A stretch of DNA of 64,000 nucleotides from Henriciella sp. AS95 (GTDB taxonomy: Bacteria; Pseudomonadota; Alphaproteobacteria; Caulobacterales; Hyphomonadaceae), in contig NZ_JBBMQM010000001.1 in the NCBI RefSeq assembly GCF_038900055.1, forward strand, positions 620,001 to 684,000, in the 5' to 3' direction. Below the pieces are notes generated by a model that searched no databases, was not told the origin of the DNA, and worked only from the letters and a program-made list of their open reading frames with translations. The position numbers and the translations under genes are program-made. Shown piece after piece: positions 25,745-34,724 of this stretch (the stretch's first letter is position 1; each line of letters begins with the position of its first letter).

Positions 25745-26053
25745 TCAGGTGTTAAACATGAAAGACAGGCTGCCGCCGCCGCTGTCCAGCATCCAGCCGA
25801 GGCCGAAGGCAAACACCATGATAAGGACGACTGACCCGCCAAAATTGCGGCCGGTGCCGCCATCTTTCTTGCGCATGGACATGCGGATCATGAGCCAGAG
25901 AAGCAGCAGGATGAATATGCAGGCGATGACGAGCTGTTCGGCATCGCTTCTTTGCATGAGCCAGTGAATCGTCTCGTGATAGAGACGAACACCTTCAGCC
26001 TTGACGTCGCTGTAGATCTTTTCGAAGGGCGTTCTTGCTGCCGCGTTAATCAT
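25745..26053 (-). CDS. Small two-helix membrane protein, unknown function
   Basis: A 102-residue protein with an amphipathic soluble N-terminal half (NAAARTPFEKIYSDVKAEG, LYHETIHWLMQ) and two transmembrane helices (LVIACIFILLLLWLMIRMSM and VVLIMVFAFGLGWML) joined by a basic, glycine-rich loop. I do not recognise a family. ATG 26053 is preferred because GGAGA lies six bases upstream. A start two codons earlier would leave no spacing. It is 46 bp upstream of uvrC on the same strand and may share its transcript. Confidence 0.6.
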   Translation of the reverse strand: MINAAARTPFEKIYSDVKAEGVRLYHETIHWLMQRSDAEQLVIACIFILLLLWLMIRMSMRKKDGGTGRNFGGSVVLIMVFAFGLGWMLDSGGGSLSFMFNT

Positions 26054-26175
26054 GAGCATTCTCCGACCAGCCCCCCTGGGCAAGTTCAGATGATCCGCCA
26101 AGGCTAATACGAAGAGGCGAAAATTAACTAAAACCGAAGCGTAAAATTTGATGCATTCGCTGGTGGCAGCCCTGA

Positions 26176-27474
<1,299 letters not shown>

Positions 27475-27565
27475 GAATTTTCTATATGTCGGCCGGGTGT
27501 AATTGATTGGCTCTTGTGAAATTAGTGCCCACATAGACTGCATCAATAACTGAGGAGACTTGAAA

Positions 27566-28027
27566 ATGCCGATCGATATTGGTCTGAGCGACGAACAAAG
27601 AGAAAAATCCGTCGAAGCGATCCGCAAGGTGCTCGGCGAGACCTATGCGCTTTATTCCAAGACGCATAGCTATCACTGGAACGTCACCGGCCCGCGCTTT
27701 CAGGCGCTGCACACCATGTTCATGGAGCAGTATACCGAGCTCTGGCAGGCGCTGGACGAGCTTGCAGAGCGTATCCGGGCGCTCGACTTTTACGCGCCCG
27801 CGTCGCCAGAAGAGATGTATTCCTACGCGACGATCCGCGCCGATAATGGGGTCCCGGATGCTGAAGCGATGGTGACCAACCTCTCCAAGGGGCACGAGGC
27901 AGTTGCCCGCGCCGCAAAGGATGGCATTGCCGCCGTCGCTGATTTTGATGATGTCACGGCTGATATGCTGACCCAGCGGGCCACAATTGCGGACAAGACG
28001 GCCTGGATGTTGCGCTCCAGCCTCTGA
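27566..28027 (+). CDS. dps: Dps-type ferritin-like DNA-protection protein
   Basis: Forms a 12-subunit shell that oxidises and stores iron and protects DNA in stress. The 153 residues contain the inter-subunit ferroxidase ligands with the exact family spacing: H37, H49, D64 and E68 (SYHWNVTGPRFQALHTMF, then ALDELAERI). ATG 27566 follows a strong GAGGAG. An in-frame TTG lies six bases earlier. It stands alone with a hairpin terminator 26 bp after the stop. I see no clear OxyR or Fur site in the 90-bp upstream gap. Confidence 0.93.
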   Translation: MPIDIGLSDEQREKSVEAIRKVLGETYALYSKTHSYHWNVTGPRFQALHTMFMEQYTELWQALDELAERIRALDFYAPASPEEMYSYATIRADNGVPDAEAMVTNLSKGHEAVARAAKDGIAAVADFDDVTADMLTQRATIADKTAWMLRSSL

Positions 28028-28046
28028 AAAATTGCATAAATGTGAC

Positions 28047-28086
28047 AAAAAATAAGCCCGGCAGCGAAATCTCGCGCCGGGCTTTT
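28047..28086. terminator. Bidirectional terminator between dps and the minus-strand RNA
   Basis: AAGCCCGGC (28054-28062) pairs with GCCGGGCTT (28076-28084). On the plus strand four T follow (28083-28086), ending dps. On the minus strand six T follow (28052-28047), ending a transcript coming from the other side. Confidence 0.8.
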
Positions 28087-28181
28087 ATCAAGTGGGTCCC
28101 TACTTTAAGGGAGGAAACGACCAATCGGAGGGGATTGGCTGTAAAGGCCGGGACCACGGCTCAACCCAAGAAGTAGGGATC
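28047..28181 (-). ncRNA. Candidate structured small RNA sharing the C-rich motif of the 14.7-kb sRNA
   Basis: On the minus strand an 11-bp outer stem (28181-28171 with 28105-28095, one G-U) encloses hairpin GCCG-tggtcc-CGGC (28160-28147), hairpin CCAATC-ccctcc-GATTGG (28138-28121) and the unpaired CGTTTCCTCCCTT (28119-28107). A terminator with six T ends at 28047. The exposed CCCTCC and CCTCCC loops are anti-Shine-Dalgarno-like. The 13-mer CGTTTCCTCCCTT also occurs in the sRNA at 14732-14744. No clear promoter is visible, so it may be processed from the LysR 3' end. The 5' end is not defined. Confidence 0.5.
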
Positions 28182-28244
28182 GGCCCCTGAAAAGCCAAGA
28201 TGCGAATCAGTAAGCAAGCCATGCATTTTTGCATGAATGTATAG

Positions 28245-29159
28245 TCAACTAGCGCGAAGTTGGATGCTTTCGCGTTTGATCGCTTCGACTTCTGTCGTGA
28301 GGAAGTCGCGGAAGGCCGCAATGCGCTTTGAGCGTTTCAGGTCGCTTGGATAGATGAAGTAGAGATCGAATGTCGGGCCGGTATGGTCCGGCAACACGCG
28401 GACAAGGCGAGGTGATGCGCTCGCCATATAGTCTGGCAGGTCGGCGATGCCGAGACCCGCTTCAACCGCGCGCAGCATGGCAGGCACATTGTTCACAGAC
28501 AGGCTGGCCTTACGCGGCAGCGTGTCGTCGCGCCCAATCCGCTGGGCCCAGCTCATCGCGTCCAGCATCGATTTCTCGGTGCCATAGCCAATGATGCGAT
28601 GATTATCGAGATCCTGCGGCGTGCGCGGTGTCCCGTGCCGCTTCAGGTATTCAGGCGTGGCATAAAGATTGGTCGCCACAGTCCCGAGCTTGCGCTGGAT
28701 CAGGTCCGACTTTTCAGCCGCCCATAGCCGGATTGCGCATTCGGCCTCCAGCTTGAGGAGGTCATAGGTTTCGCCATCGTCGAGACGAAGATCGACCCGC
28801 ATGTCAGGATTGGCCGAGATGAAGTTGCCGAGGCGGGGAACCAGCCAGGTCGACCCAAAGGCAACGGGCGCTGTCACAACGAGGTCACCTTGCGCGGTAT
28901 CCTGCTGGTCGCGCAGGGCGGCATTCGCCATCTGGGCGGCTGACGACATGTCCATTGTGGAGCGGTGAAGCGTGTGCCCTGCATCGGTCAACACAAGGCC
29001 GCGGGCATGGCGCTGGAACAGCGAAACACCCAGTTGTTCTTCCAGGGCAGAAATTTGCCGCGACACGGCAGACTGGGAAATACCTAGCCGTTCGCCGGCG
29101 GCGGTGAGGCTGCCAGCTTCTGCAGCAGCGTGAAAGGATTTCAGTTTATCCCAGTCCAT
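28245..29159 (-). CDS. LysR-family transcriptional regulator
   Basis: A 304-residue regulator. The N-terminal winged HTH is WDKLKSFHAAAEAGSLTAAG, then RLGISQSAVSRQISALEEQL. It is followed by the periplasmic-binding-fold effector domain (about residues 90-295). ATG 29159 has GGGGAGG just upstream. A longer frame has no family-like N-terminus. No divergent target gene is adjacent: the upstream neighbour is the S24 repressor on the same strand. Many alphaproteobacterial paralogues exist, so no effector can be proposed. Confidence 0.9.
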   Translation of the reverse strand: MDWDKLKSFHAAAEAGSLTAAGERLGISQSAVSRQISALEEQLGVSLFQRHARGLVLTDAGHTLHRSTMDMSSAAQMANAALRDQQDTAQGDLVVTAPVAFGSTWLVPRLGNFISANPDMRVDLRLDDGETYDLLKLEAECAIRLWAAEKSDLIQRKLGTVATNLYATPEYLKRHGTPRTPQDLDNHRIIGYGTEKSMLDAMSWAQRIGRDDTLPRKASLSVNNVPAMLRAVEAGLGIADLPDYMASASPRLVRVLPDHTGPTFDLYFIYPSDLKRSKRIAAFRDFLTTEVEAIKRESIQLRAS

Positions 29160-29232
29160 CAGGCCTCCCCGTTTGCACACGGATTGCCGGTAGGGCAAGC
29201 GGATATTGTGCTGCGAGTGCGAAGGCCTGCCG

Positions 29233-29850
29233 CTATTGGCTGACCCATAAAATGCGGGCCATCCAAAGAATATCAACAGGTTTGAACTGGCGAGTCGGGT
29301 GATCCGGGTTGAGCGACATCAGCTCCACCTGCTTCTCGGTCTGACGGCCCAGCACCTTGGCCATGACTTCACCATTGACGGTCTTTGCAACAACCCGATC
29401 GCCTTTGCGCAGCTGGGCGCCTGGCGCGACGATGATCCGGTCTCCTTCGCGATAGGCCGGCTCCATACTGTCGCCGGAAATCTCCAGGGCATAGACTGGC
29501 TCATCGCCCAGACCCGGAAAGCGCACTTCGTCCCAGCCGCCTCCGGCCGGAAAGCCGCTATCGTCGAAAAACCCATCTGCGCCAGCCTGTGCAAAACCGA
29601 TCAGAGGGGCTGTTGCGCCGCGATACCCTTCGACGAGGGCGGCGAAATCATCCATGCCGGCGCCAACGGCTTCCAGCGCCCGCGAAATGCTCTCCGTCGA
29701 TGGCCAGCGTGGGCGGCCATCCTTGCTCTCACGCTTGGAGGGGTTGAAGCTTGTCGGGTCGAGACCGGCCTGTCTGGCTAGTCCCGAGGCGCTGAGGCCA
29801 TTCTGTTCGGCAAGCAGGTCAATGCCGCGCCAGACCTGTGAATGTCGCAT
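29233..29850 (-). CDS. HTH/S24 (LexA-like) self-cleaving-type repressor
   Basis: A 205-residue protein with an N-terminal HTH (about residues 8-65, SASGLARQAGLDPTSF) and a C-terminal S24 peptidase domain. The nucleophile is S128 in EISGDSMEPAYREGD and the general base is K165 in GEVMAKV, a 37-residue spacing as in LexA. The A89-G90 pair in FAQAGADG is a possible autocleavage site. The architecture resembles phage-type CI repressors and chromosomal stress regulators. Inverted repeats lie right before its start, suggesting autoregulation. It is not LexA itself, which has a different N-terminal domain. Confidence 0.82.
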   Translation of the reverse strand: MRHSQVWRGIDLLAEQNGLSASGLARQAGLDPTSFNPSKRESKDGRPRWPSTESISRALEAVGAGMDDFAALVEGYRGATAPLIGFAQAGADGFFDDSGFPAGGGWDEVRFPGLGDEPVYALEISGDSMEPAYREGDRIIVAPGAQLRKGDRVVAKTVNGEVMAKVLGRQTEKQVELMSLNPDHPTRQFKPVDILWMARILWVSQ

Positions 29851-29891
29851 CGGAGTCTCTCCGTTATTTTAAGCTCTTCCTATCATGGGAA
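29851..29891. promoter_or_regulatory. Two inverted repeats in front of the S24 repressor gene
   Basis: CGGAG-tct-CTCCG (29851-29863) touches the ATG of the S24 gene and covers its ribosome site. TTCC-tatcatg-GGAA (29877-29891) lies in the promoter zone just upstream of an AT-rich element (TAAAAT on the minus strand). Both are candidate operators or, for the first, an RNA hairpin masking translation. Confidence 0.4.
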
Positions 29892-29941
29892 TAAATACCT
29901 AGCAAGCGTGCCGCCTTGCCGACTCGGCAAAAGCCTGTTTC

Positions 29942-30301
29942 ATGCCGGGCATGCTTATTGAGACCTATGTCTACAAGATCCTCAGTGCCGCCGATCATGC
30001 GCGGGCGAAGGAGCTCGGCCATACCGATACCGATCTCGATGCCCGCGATGGCTATGTGCACCTCTCATCCAGGGACCAGGTCGCTGAAACCCTGGCGCTC
30101 CACTATGGCGGAGAGGAGGGCGTGCACCTCTACGAATATGTTCTTGAGCGCTTCAGCGGTGATGTCCGTTGGGAGGAGTCGCGCGGTGGCGAGCTTTTCC
30201 CGCACCTTTACGGAACGCTGCGTCTCTCAGCGGCGAACCGGCATTGGGCGCTCGAGACTGATTCCGCCGGAAACCCGGTCCTGCCAGGAGAGCTTCGCTG
30301 A
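29942..30301 (+). CDS. DUF952 family protein
   Basis: A 119-residue soluble protein with the DUF952 pattern: YVYKILSAADHARAKELG at the N-terminus, DGYVHLSSRDQVAETLALHY and VRWEESRGGELFPHLYG. The family is small, predicted to have an ADP-ribosyltransferase-like fold (from memory), and has no established function. Its stop overlaps the pyrD start (TGATG), so the two are cotranslated, a pairing seen in other alphaproteobacteria. An alternative ATG is at 29951. Confidence 0.82.
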   Translation: MPGMLIETYVYKILSAADHARAKELGHTDTDLDARDGYVHLSSRDQVAETLALHYGGEEGVHLYEYVLERFSGDVRWEESRGGELFPHLYGTLRLSAANRHWALETDSAGNPVLPGELR

Positions 30302-31428
30302 TGTCACTGACCGGTCTCGGCACGAAACTCGTTCGCCTGCTGCCCCCGGAAGCGGCGCATACAGCGACGATAAGGGGCCTCAAGGCGGGTGTAGGTCTAC
30401 CCAATGTCAGCCCACTGCAATGGAATACGCCGGTCAAGCTGCCGAATGCCGGGCTCAGCCTGTTCAACCCCGTCGGCCTGGCGGCGGGTTTCGACAAGAA
30501 TGCCGAAGTCTTTGAAGAGATGCTGCGCTTCGGCTTTGGGTTTGTTGAGTGCGGGACGGTCACGCCGCGGCCACAGTCCGGCAATCCCAAACCCCGTCTT
30601 TTCAGGCTGACCGAAGACATGGCGGTTATCAACCGCATGGGCTTCAACAATGAGGGTTTGCGTGCCTTCACGGCCCGCATGCGCCAGGCCAGCAAACGTC
30701 TGTCGCCGGTCGGTGCCAATGTCGGCGCGAACAAGGATAGCGAAGACCGCATCGCCGATTATGAGGCCGGGATCGAAGCGGTCTACGCCTACGCTCACTA
30801 CATCACGATCAATATCTCATCGCCCAATACGCCGGGGCTGCGCGGCCTGCAGGACAAGAGCGCCCTTGATGAGCTGCTTGAGCGCTGCGGCACGGCGCGC
30901 GACAAGGCGCAGGCCGACTATGGCCAGGACCTCAAGGATGAGGGACGCTTTGAGGACGAGGAAGACTGGAAACCCGTCTTCCTGAAAGTTGCGCCCGATC
31001 TCGATGAAACGGCCATTCGTGACATCATCGAGGTGGTGAGAGGCGCCGGCCATTGGTTGTCGGGCCTGATCATATCAAACACGACACTCGCCCGCCCCGA
31101 CACGCTGAAAAGCGAACATAAGGGTGAAGCGGGCGGCTTGTCCGGCGCGCCGCTATTTGAGACGTCCACAAACGTGCTGAAGGAATTTGCGTCAGAACTG
31201 ATCGGAGAATTCGATCTGATAGGCGCAGGCGGCATTGCAAGCGGCGAGGATGCCTACGCCAAGATCAAGGCCGGCGCGCATGCCGTGCAGCTCTACTCCG
31301 CGCTCGTTTATCATGGGCCGCAGCTTGTCGCAGACATCAATGCTGACCTTGCCGCGCGTCTGAAAGCCGATGGTTTCAGCTCTGTTGAAGAGGCTGTTGG
31401 GGCTGATCTGAAACGGTCCGCCGGATAA
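30301..31428 (+). CDS. pyrD: Dihydroorotate dehydrogenase, quinone-dependent (class 2)
   Basis: Membrane-associated flavoenzyme of pyrimidine synthesis that passes electrons to quinone. The 375 residues begin with the short amphipathic helical extension of class 2 (RLLPPEAAHTATIRGLKAG). Conserved blocks are NPVGLAAGFDKNAE, FVECGTVTPRPQSGNPKPR, RMGFNNEGL, TINISSPNTPGLRGLQ (catalytic serine S in ISSPNTPG) and LIGAGGIASGEDAYAKI. It is coupled to the DUF952 gene. Its last 53 bp overlap the end of the convergent MATE gene. Confidence 0.95.
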   Translation: MSLTGLGTKLVRLLPPEAAHTATIRGLKAGVGLPNVSPLQWNTPVKLPNAGLSLFNPVGLAAGFDKNAEVFEEMLRFGFGFVECGTVTPRPQSGNPKPRLFRLTEDMAVINRMGFNNEGLRAFTARMRQASKRLSPVGANVGANKDSEDRIADYEAGIEAVYAYAHYITINISSPNTPGLRGLQDKSALDELLERCGTARDKAQADYGQDLKDEGRFEDEEDWKPVFLKVAPDLDETAIRDIIEVVRGAGHWLSGLIISNTTLARPDTLKSEHKGEAGGLSGAPLFETSTNVLKEFASELIGEFDLIGAGGIASGEDAYAKIKAGAHAVQLYSALVYHGPQLVADINADLAARLKADGFSSVEEAVGADLKRSAG

Positions 31429-32728
31429 GCGACGGCAGGTAGAACCCCAGCGCCGCCGCCCGCCAGACATACATGGTGAGGAAGGCAGACCACACGCCGA
31501 CATTCCCGAAAGCTGGCCTCAGCAAGAGGTCTGTCCCGATATAGAGCAGGCAGGATGCAACGCCAGCATTGCGCAGCGCCTTGCCCTGCGTCGCGCCGAG
31601 GAAGAAGCCGTCCAGCTGCCAGGCGGGCAGTCCGAGCAGCGGGATGATGGCGCAGTATGGCAGGAAGGCGAGGGCGACAGCGCGGGCATCGAGATCAGAA
31701 ACGAAGCTCTCAATGATCAACCCGCCCGTCAGGAAATAGGTCAGCGAGATTGCCGCGCCGAAGGCAAAGGCGAGCTCCGTCGTGATCCGCATCGCGCGCA
31801 ACAGCCGCGCCCGGTTGCGCCCGCCATAGGCTTCGCCGATCTCTTTCTCTGCCACGAAAGCGAACCCGTCGAGCACGAAGGCCGAGACGCTGACGAATTG
31901 CAGCAGCACTTCATTGCCAGCCAGCTCCGCCGTACCAAGGCTTGCGCCGGAATTGACGAACCACGCAAAGCTGAACAGGAGCGCCAGCGTGCGGATCAGG
32001 ATATCGCGATTGGCATTGATGAGGGCCGACAGACGTGCGCGGTCAAAGAGGTCTTTCGAGCGCGTGAGGCCGCCGCGCACCAGGACTAATCCAAAAGCCA
32101 GCGCCACCCATTCGGCGATGGCTGTGCCAGCCCCGATGCCGGCAGGCCCCCAGTCGAGGCCGGCCACAAACCAGATGTCGAGCCCGGCATTCACGCCATT
32201 CATCACGATCTGGAAGGCGAGCAGCTGCCCGGTCTTTCCGGTGCCGAGCAGCCAGCCGGTAATGCCATAGCCCATCAGGACGGCCGGCGCGCCCCAGACC
32301 CGCGCATCGAAATAGGCGCGGGCGAGCGATTTCACATCGTCGGTTGCCGAAAAAGGCTGGAAGACGATCAGCTTGAGAAGCGGTGAGAGGACGAGAATGG
32401 TGAGGCCGAGGGCCCCGCCGAGCAGCAAAGCGCGTTGCAGCGTTGATTGTACCTCTACCTGGTCATTTGCCCCCGCGGCCTGCGCGGTCAGCCCGGTCGT
32501 CGACATGCGAAGAAAGCCGAATGCCCAGTAGAGAAAGCTCATCACGACGGAGGCCACCGCCACGGCCCCAAGGTCCACCTTGTCGCCGTGCACGCCCATG
32601 ACGATCGTGTCGACGACGCCGGTCGTGGCCGTCGCTGCCTGTGCCAGCATGACGGGCACAGCGAGTTTCAGAACCTTCGAACGAGAGAGCAATGTGCCGG
32701 CCATGCTCCGCTCTAGGCGCCGAGGCAT
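31376..32728 (-). CDS. MATE-family efflux transporter (DinF type)
   Basis: A 450-residue inner-membrane exporter with twelve hydrophobic segments, typical of multidrug/cation antiporters. The start VLKLAVPVMLAQAATATTGVVD and the block FLRMSTTGLTAQAAGAND identify the DinF-like branch. The C-terminus extends 53 bp into the end of pyrD on the other strand. The start may be ATG 32728 or 32704 (MAGTLLSRS). The substrate is unknown and no regulator is adjacent. Confidence 0.9.
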   Translation of the reverse strand: MPRRLERSMAGTLLSRSKVLKLAVPVMLAQAATATTGVVDTIVMGVHGDKVDLGAVAVASVVMSFLYWAFGFLRMSTTGLTAQAAGANDQVEVQSTLQRALLLGGALGLTILVLSPLLKLIVFQPFSATDDVKSLARAYFDARVWGAPAVLMGYGITGWLLGTGKTGQLLAFQIVMNGVNAGLDIWFVAGLDWGPAGIGAGTAIAEWVALAFGLVLVRGGLTRSKDLFDRARLSALINANRDILIRTLALLFSFAWFVNSGASLGTAELAGNEVLLQFVSVSAFVLDGFAFVAEKEIGEAYGGRNRARLLRAMRITTELAFAFGAAISLTYFLTGGLIIESFVSDLDARAVALAFLPYCAIIPLLGLPAWQLDGFFLGATQGKALRNAGVASCLLYIGTDLLLRPAFGNVGVWSAFLTMYVWRAAALGFYLPSLIRRTVSDQPQQPLQQS

Positions 32729-32756
32729 CGCTTGACAATCAAGGTGTGGAGGAAGG

Positions 32757-33674
32757 CTACTGGCCTGTTTCCGTCAGGAACAGGTCTATGCGGTAAGGAA
32801 GAAGATTGAACTCGCAGAATTTCGCTGTCGGACCAGAATCCGGCGCGCGCTTCTGCTGAGACGTATGGGCCTTGACGGCGGTATCGAGAACCTCGTCCGG
32901 GAGACGGGCTTTCTGTCGATCCTCAGTGAACAAGTCGAGCGCGCGCTGTGCGGCGTCATTGAGGGATTCAAGCTGTAGATAGTCGACTTCGCTCATGCGC
33001 TGGTTCAGACCAAAACGGGCCGCTTCTTTATCGAACGCCGCGCCCAGGACGAGATGACAGGAGAGCGCCGCGTCCATGCCATCGGGCAGCGGCGTGTCTG
33101 CCAGGACAGGGAATCCACCCTCGCCCGGCCACGCCAGAACCGCTGGAGATGTGGTCGACTGACCGCCCGCAGGCGCGCTTTTCGCGATGAGATGTGTCAG
33201 CCCGGCCTGCTCTACAGCGTCCGGGTCAAGCGCTTCCAGAAAGTGCAGCGCATTGGGCCCACCAAGCGAGTGGGCATGGCCTAGCCATTGGGCCGCCAGC
33301 ACCTCATTTACCGGGCCATACTTGCCCCATCTGTAGATCACACCGAGATCGGTCGCGCTTTTGCCGTCGGTTTGGGCGTGCGCGGCAAGCATGTCATGCG
33401 CTTCCTTGCGGCTGACCGGACACACATCATCGTACAGGCACCGGTGCGCGATGGTCTGGATCGCGACGGGGTGCCCATTCCGGGCAAGTTTGACCATCGT
33501 TTCAGCCTGGGAGCCGTCCTGAAGAAAATCGACAAGGGCGTCATCGAACTGATCGCCCGTCACGCCGGACTTGATCAGCGCGCGGCCATCCTCGCTAAGC
33601 TGAGCGTTCGCCATGCCCGCCAATGTGACCAGTCCCAGGCAAAGCACGATGCATCTAGCGAGCTGAAAAGACAT
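32757..33674 (-). CDS. Exported Sel1/TPR-like protein
   Basis: A 305-residue secreted protein. The signal peptide is MSFQLARCIVLCLGLVTLAG with a probable cut after MANA. Helical repeats follow, for example TMVKLARNGHPVAIQTIAHRC and SATDLGVIYRWGKYGPVNE, then LAAQWLGHAHSLGGPNALHF, which look like Sel1 or related repeats. I do not recognise a specific family. ATG 33674 has GGGAG five bases upstream. It is divergent from the HDAC-like gene, with 102 bp between them. Confidence 0.6.
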   Translation of the reverse strand: MSFQLARCIVLCLGLVTLAGMANAQLSEDGRALIKSGVTGDQFDDALVDFLQDGSQAETMVKLARNGHPVAIQTIAHRCLYDDVCPVSRKEAHDMLAAHAQTDGKSATDLGVIYRWGKYGPVNEVLAAQWLGHAHSLGGPNALHFLEALDPDAVEQAGLTHLIAKSAPAGGQSTTSPAVLAWPGEGGFPVLADTPLPDGMDAALSCHLVLGAAFDKEAARFGLNQRMSEVDYLQLESLNDAAQRALDLFTEDRQKARLPDEVLDTAVKAHTSQQKRAPDSGPTAKFCEFNLLPYRIDLFLTETGQ

Positions 33675-33776
33675 AATTTCTCCCTTTAGATACGAGTTTG
33701 AACGCGTAAGCTCTTTTCCCGCAAGTCTGAACCTGCGCCGCTTGACAATCGTCGGCGCGAGCGCACTTGCAGAGCC

Positions 33777-34682
33777 ATGCCCCTGCCGATCGTCCACCAT
33801 GCAGACTACGATGCTGACAGCGTCCCGGACGGCCATCGTTTCCCGATGCGCAAATACACGCTCGTGGCCGATATCCTCCGCGAGCGGGGCGAGACCTTCC
33901 TTGTTCCCGCCCACGCGCCCGAAAGCTGGCTGCACCTGGCGCATGATCCGGCTTATGTGACGGGCGTGCTCACCTCATCGCTCGACAGGAAGACCGCCCG
34001 GCGCGTTGGTTTCGAGATGACACCGGCCATCGCGGCGAGAACGCGCGCATCGGTTGGCGGGACGTGCCTGGCCACACGGCTTGCGCTGGAGCATGGCGCG
34101 GCGGTGAACCTTGCTGGCGGAAGCCACCATGCCGATTATGAGGGCGGCGCTGGCTTCTGCGTTTTCAATGATGTCGCGGTTGCAGCCCGCGTCGCGCTGG
34201 AAGAGGGGCTGGTGCGCCAGATCGCGGTCATCGATTGCGACGTCCATCATGGCGACGGGACCGCTCGCATCTTTGCCGATGATCCGCGCGTTTTCACATC
34301 GTCGATCCACTGCGAAGACAACTGGCCGCGCGAAAAGCCTCCGTCTGATCTCGATATCGGTCTCGACAAAGGCATGGGCGATGGCGCCTATCTCTCGGCC
34401 CTCGAAAATATGATCGGGCAAGTCTTTGCGCGCACCGCACCAGATCTCATCTTCTACAATGCCGGCGTTGACCCGCATGCTGGCGACCGGCTCGGCCACC
34501 TCGAACTGAGTGATGACGGCCTCAAAGCGCGTGACCGTATCGTGGCGGAGGCCTGCCGGGCCCGTGCCATCCCGATTGTCGGCGTGCTGGGCGGCGGATA
34601 TTCCAAGGACCCGATGGCCGTTGCGCGGCGTCATGTCTTCATGGTCGAAGCCTTGCAGGAGATTGCAGCGGTTTCCGCCTGA
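33777..34682 (+). CDS. Histone-deacetylase-family amidohydrolase
   Basis: Zinc-dependent deacetylase-fold enzyme of 301 residues. The substrate in bacteria is an acetylated amine, polyamine or protein lysine. Active-site blocks are all present: LAGGSHHADYEGGAGFCVFN (tandem histidines), AVIDCDVHHGDGTARIF (zinc ligands D and H), IFYNAGVDPHAGDRLG (third ligand D) and GVLGGGYSKD. The opening MPLPIVHHADYDADSVPDGH is typical of the bacterial class IV-like group. The next gene, recQ, begins 42 bp downstream on the same strand. No acetoin genes are nearby. Confidence 0.9.
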   Translation: MPLPIVHHADYDADSVPDGHRFPMRKYTLVADILRERGETFLVPAHAPESWLHLAHDPAYVTGVLTSSLDRKTARRVGFEMTPAIAARTRASVGGTCLATRLALEHGAAVNLAGGSHHADYEGGAGFCVFNDVAVAARVALEEGLVRQIAVIDCDVHHGDGTARIFADDPRVFTSSIHCEDNWPREKPPSDLDIGLDKGMGDGAYLSALENMIGQVFARTAPDLIFYNAGVDPHAGDRLGHLELSDDGLKARDRIVAEACRARAIPIVGVLGGGYSKDPMAVARRHVFMVEALQEIAAVSA

Positions 34683-34724
34683 GCCAGCTTGCCTCCGCCT
34701 GCCGACTCCCGGCAGGTTCGGCCG

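Noticed and set aside
28214-28238. CATGCA-aaaa-TGCATG after LysR as its terminator
   Set aside because: The stem is AT-rich with only 6 bp and no U-run; it may be structural but cannot be called a terminator.
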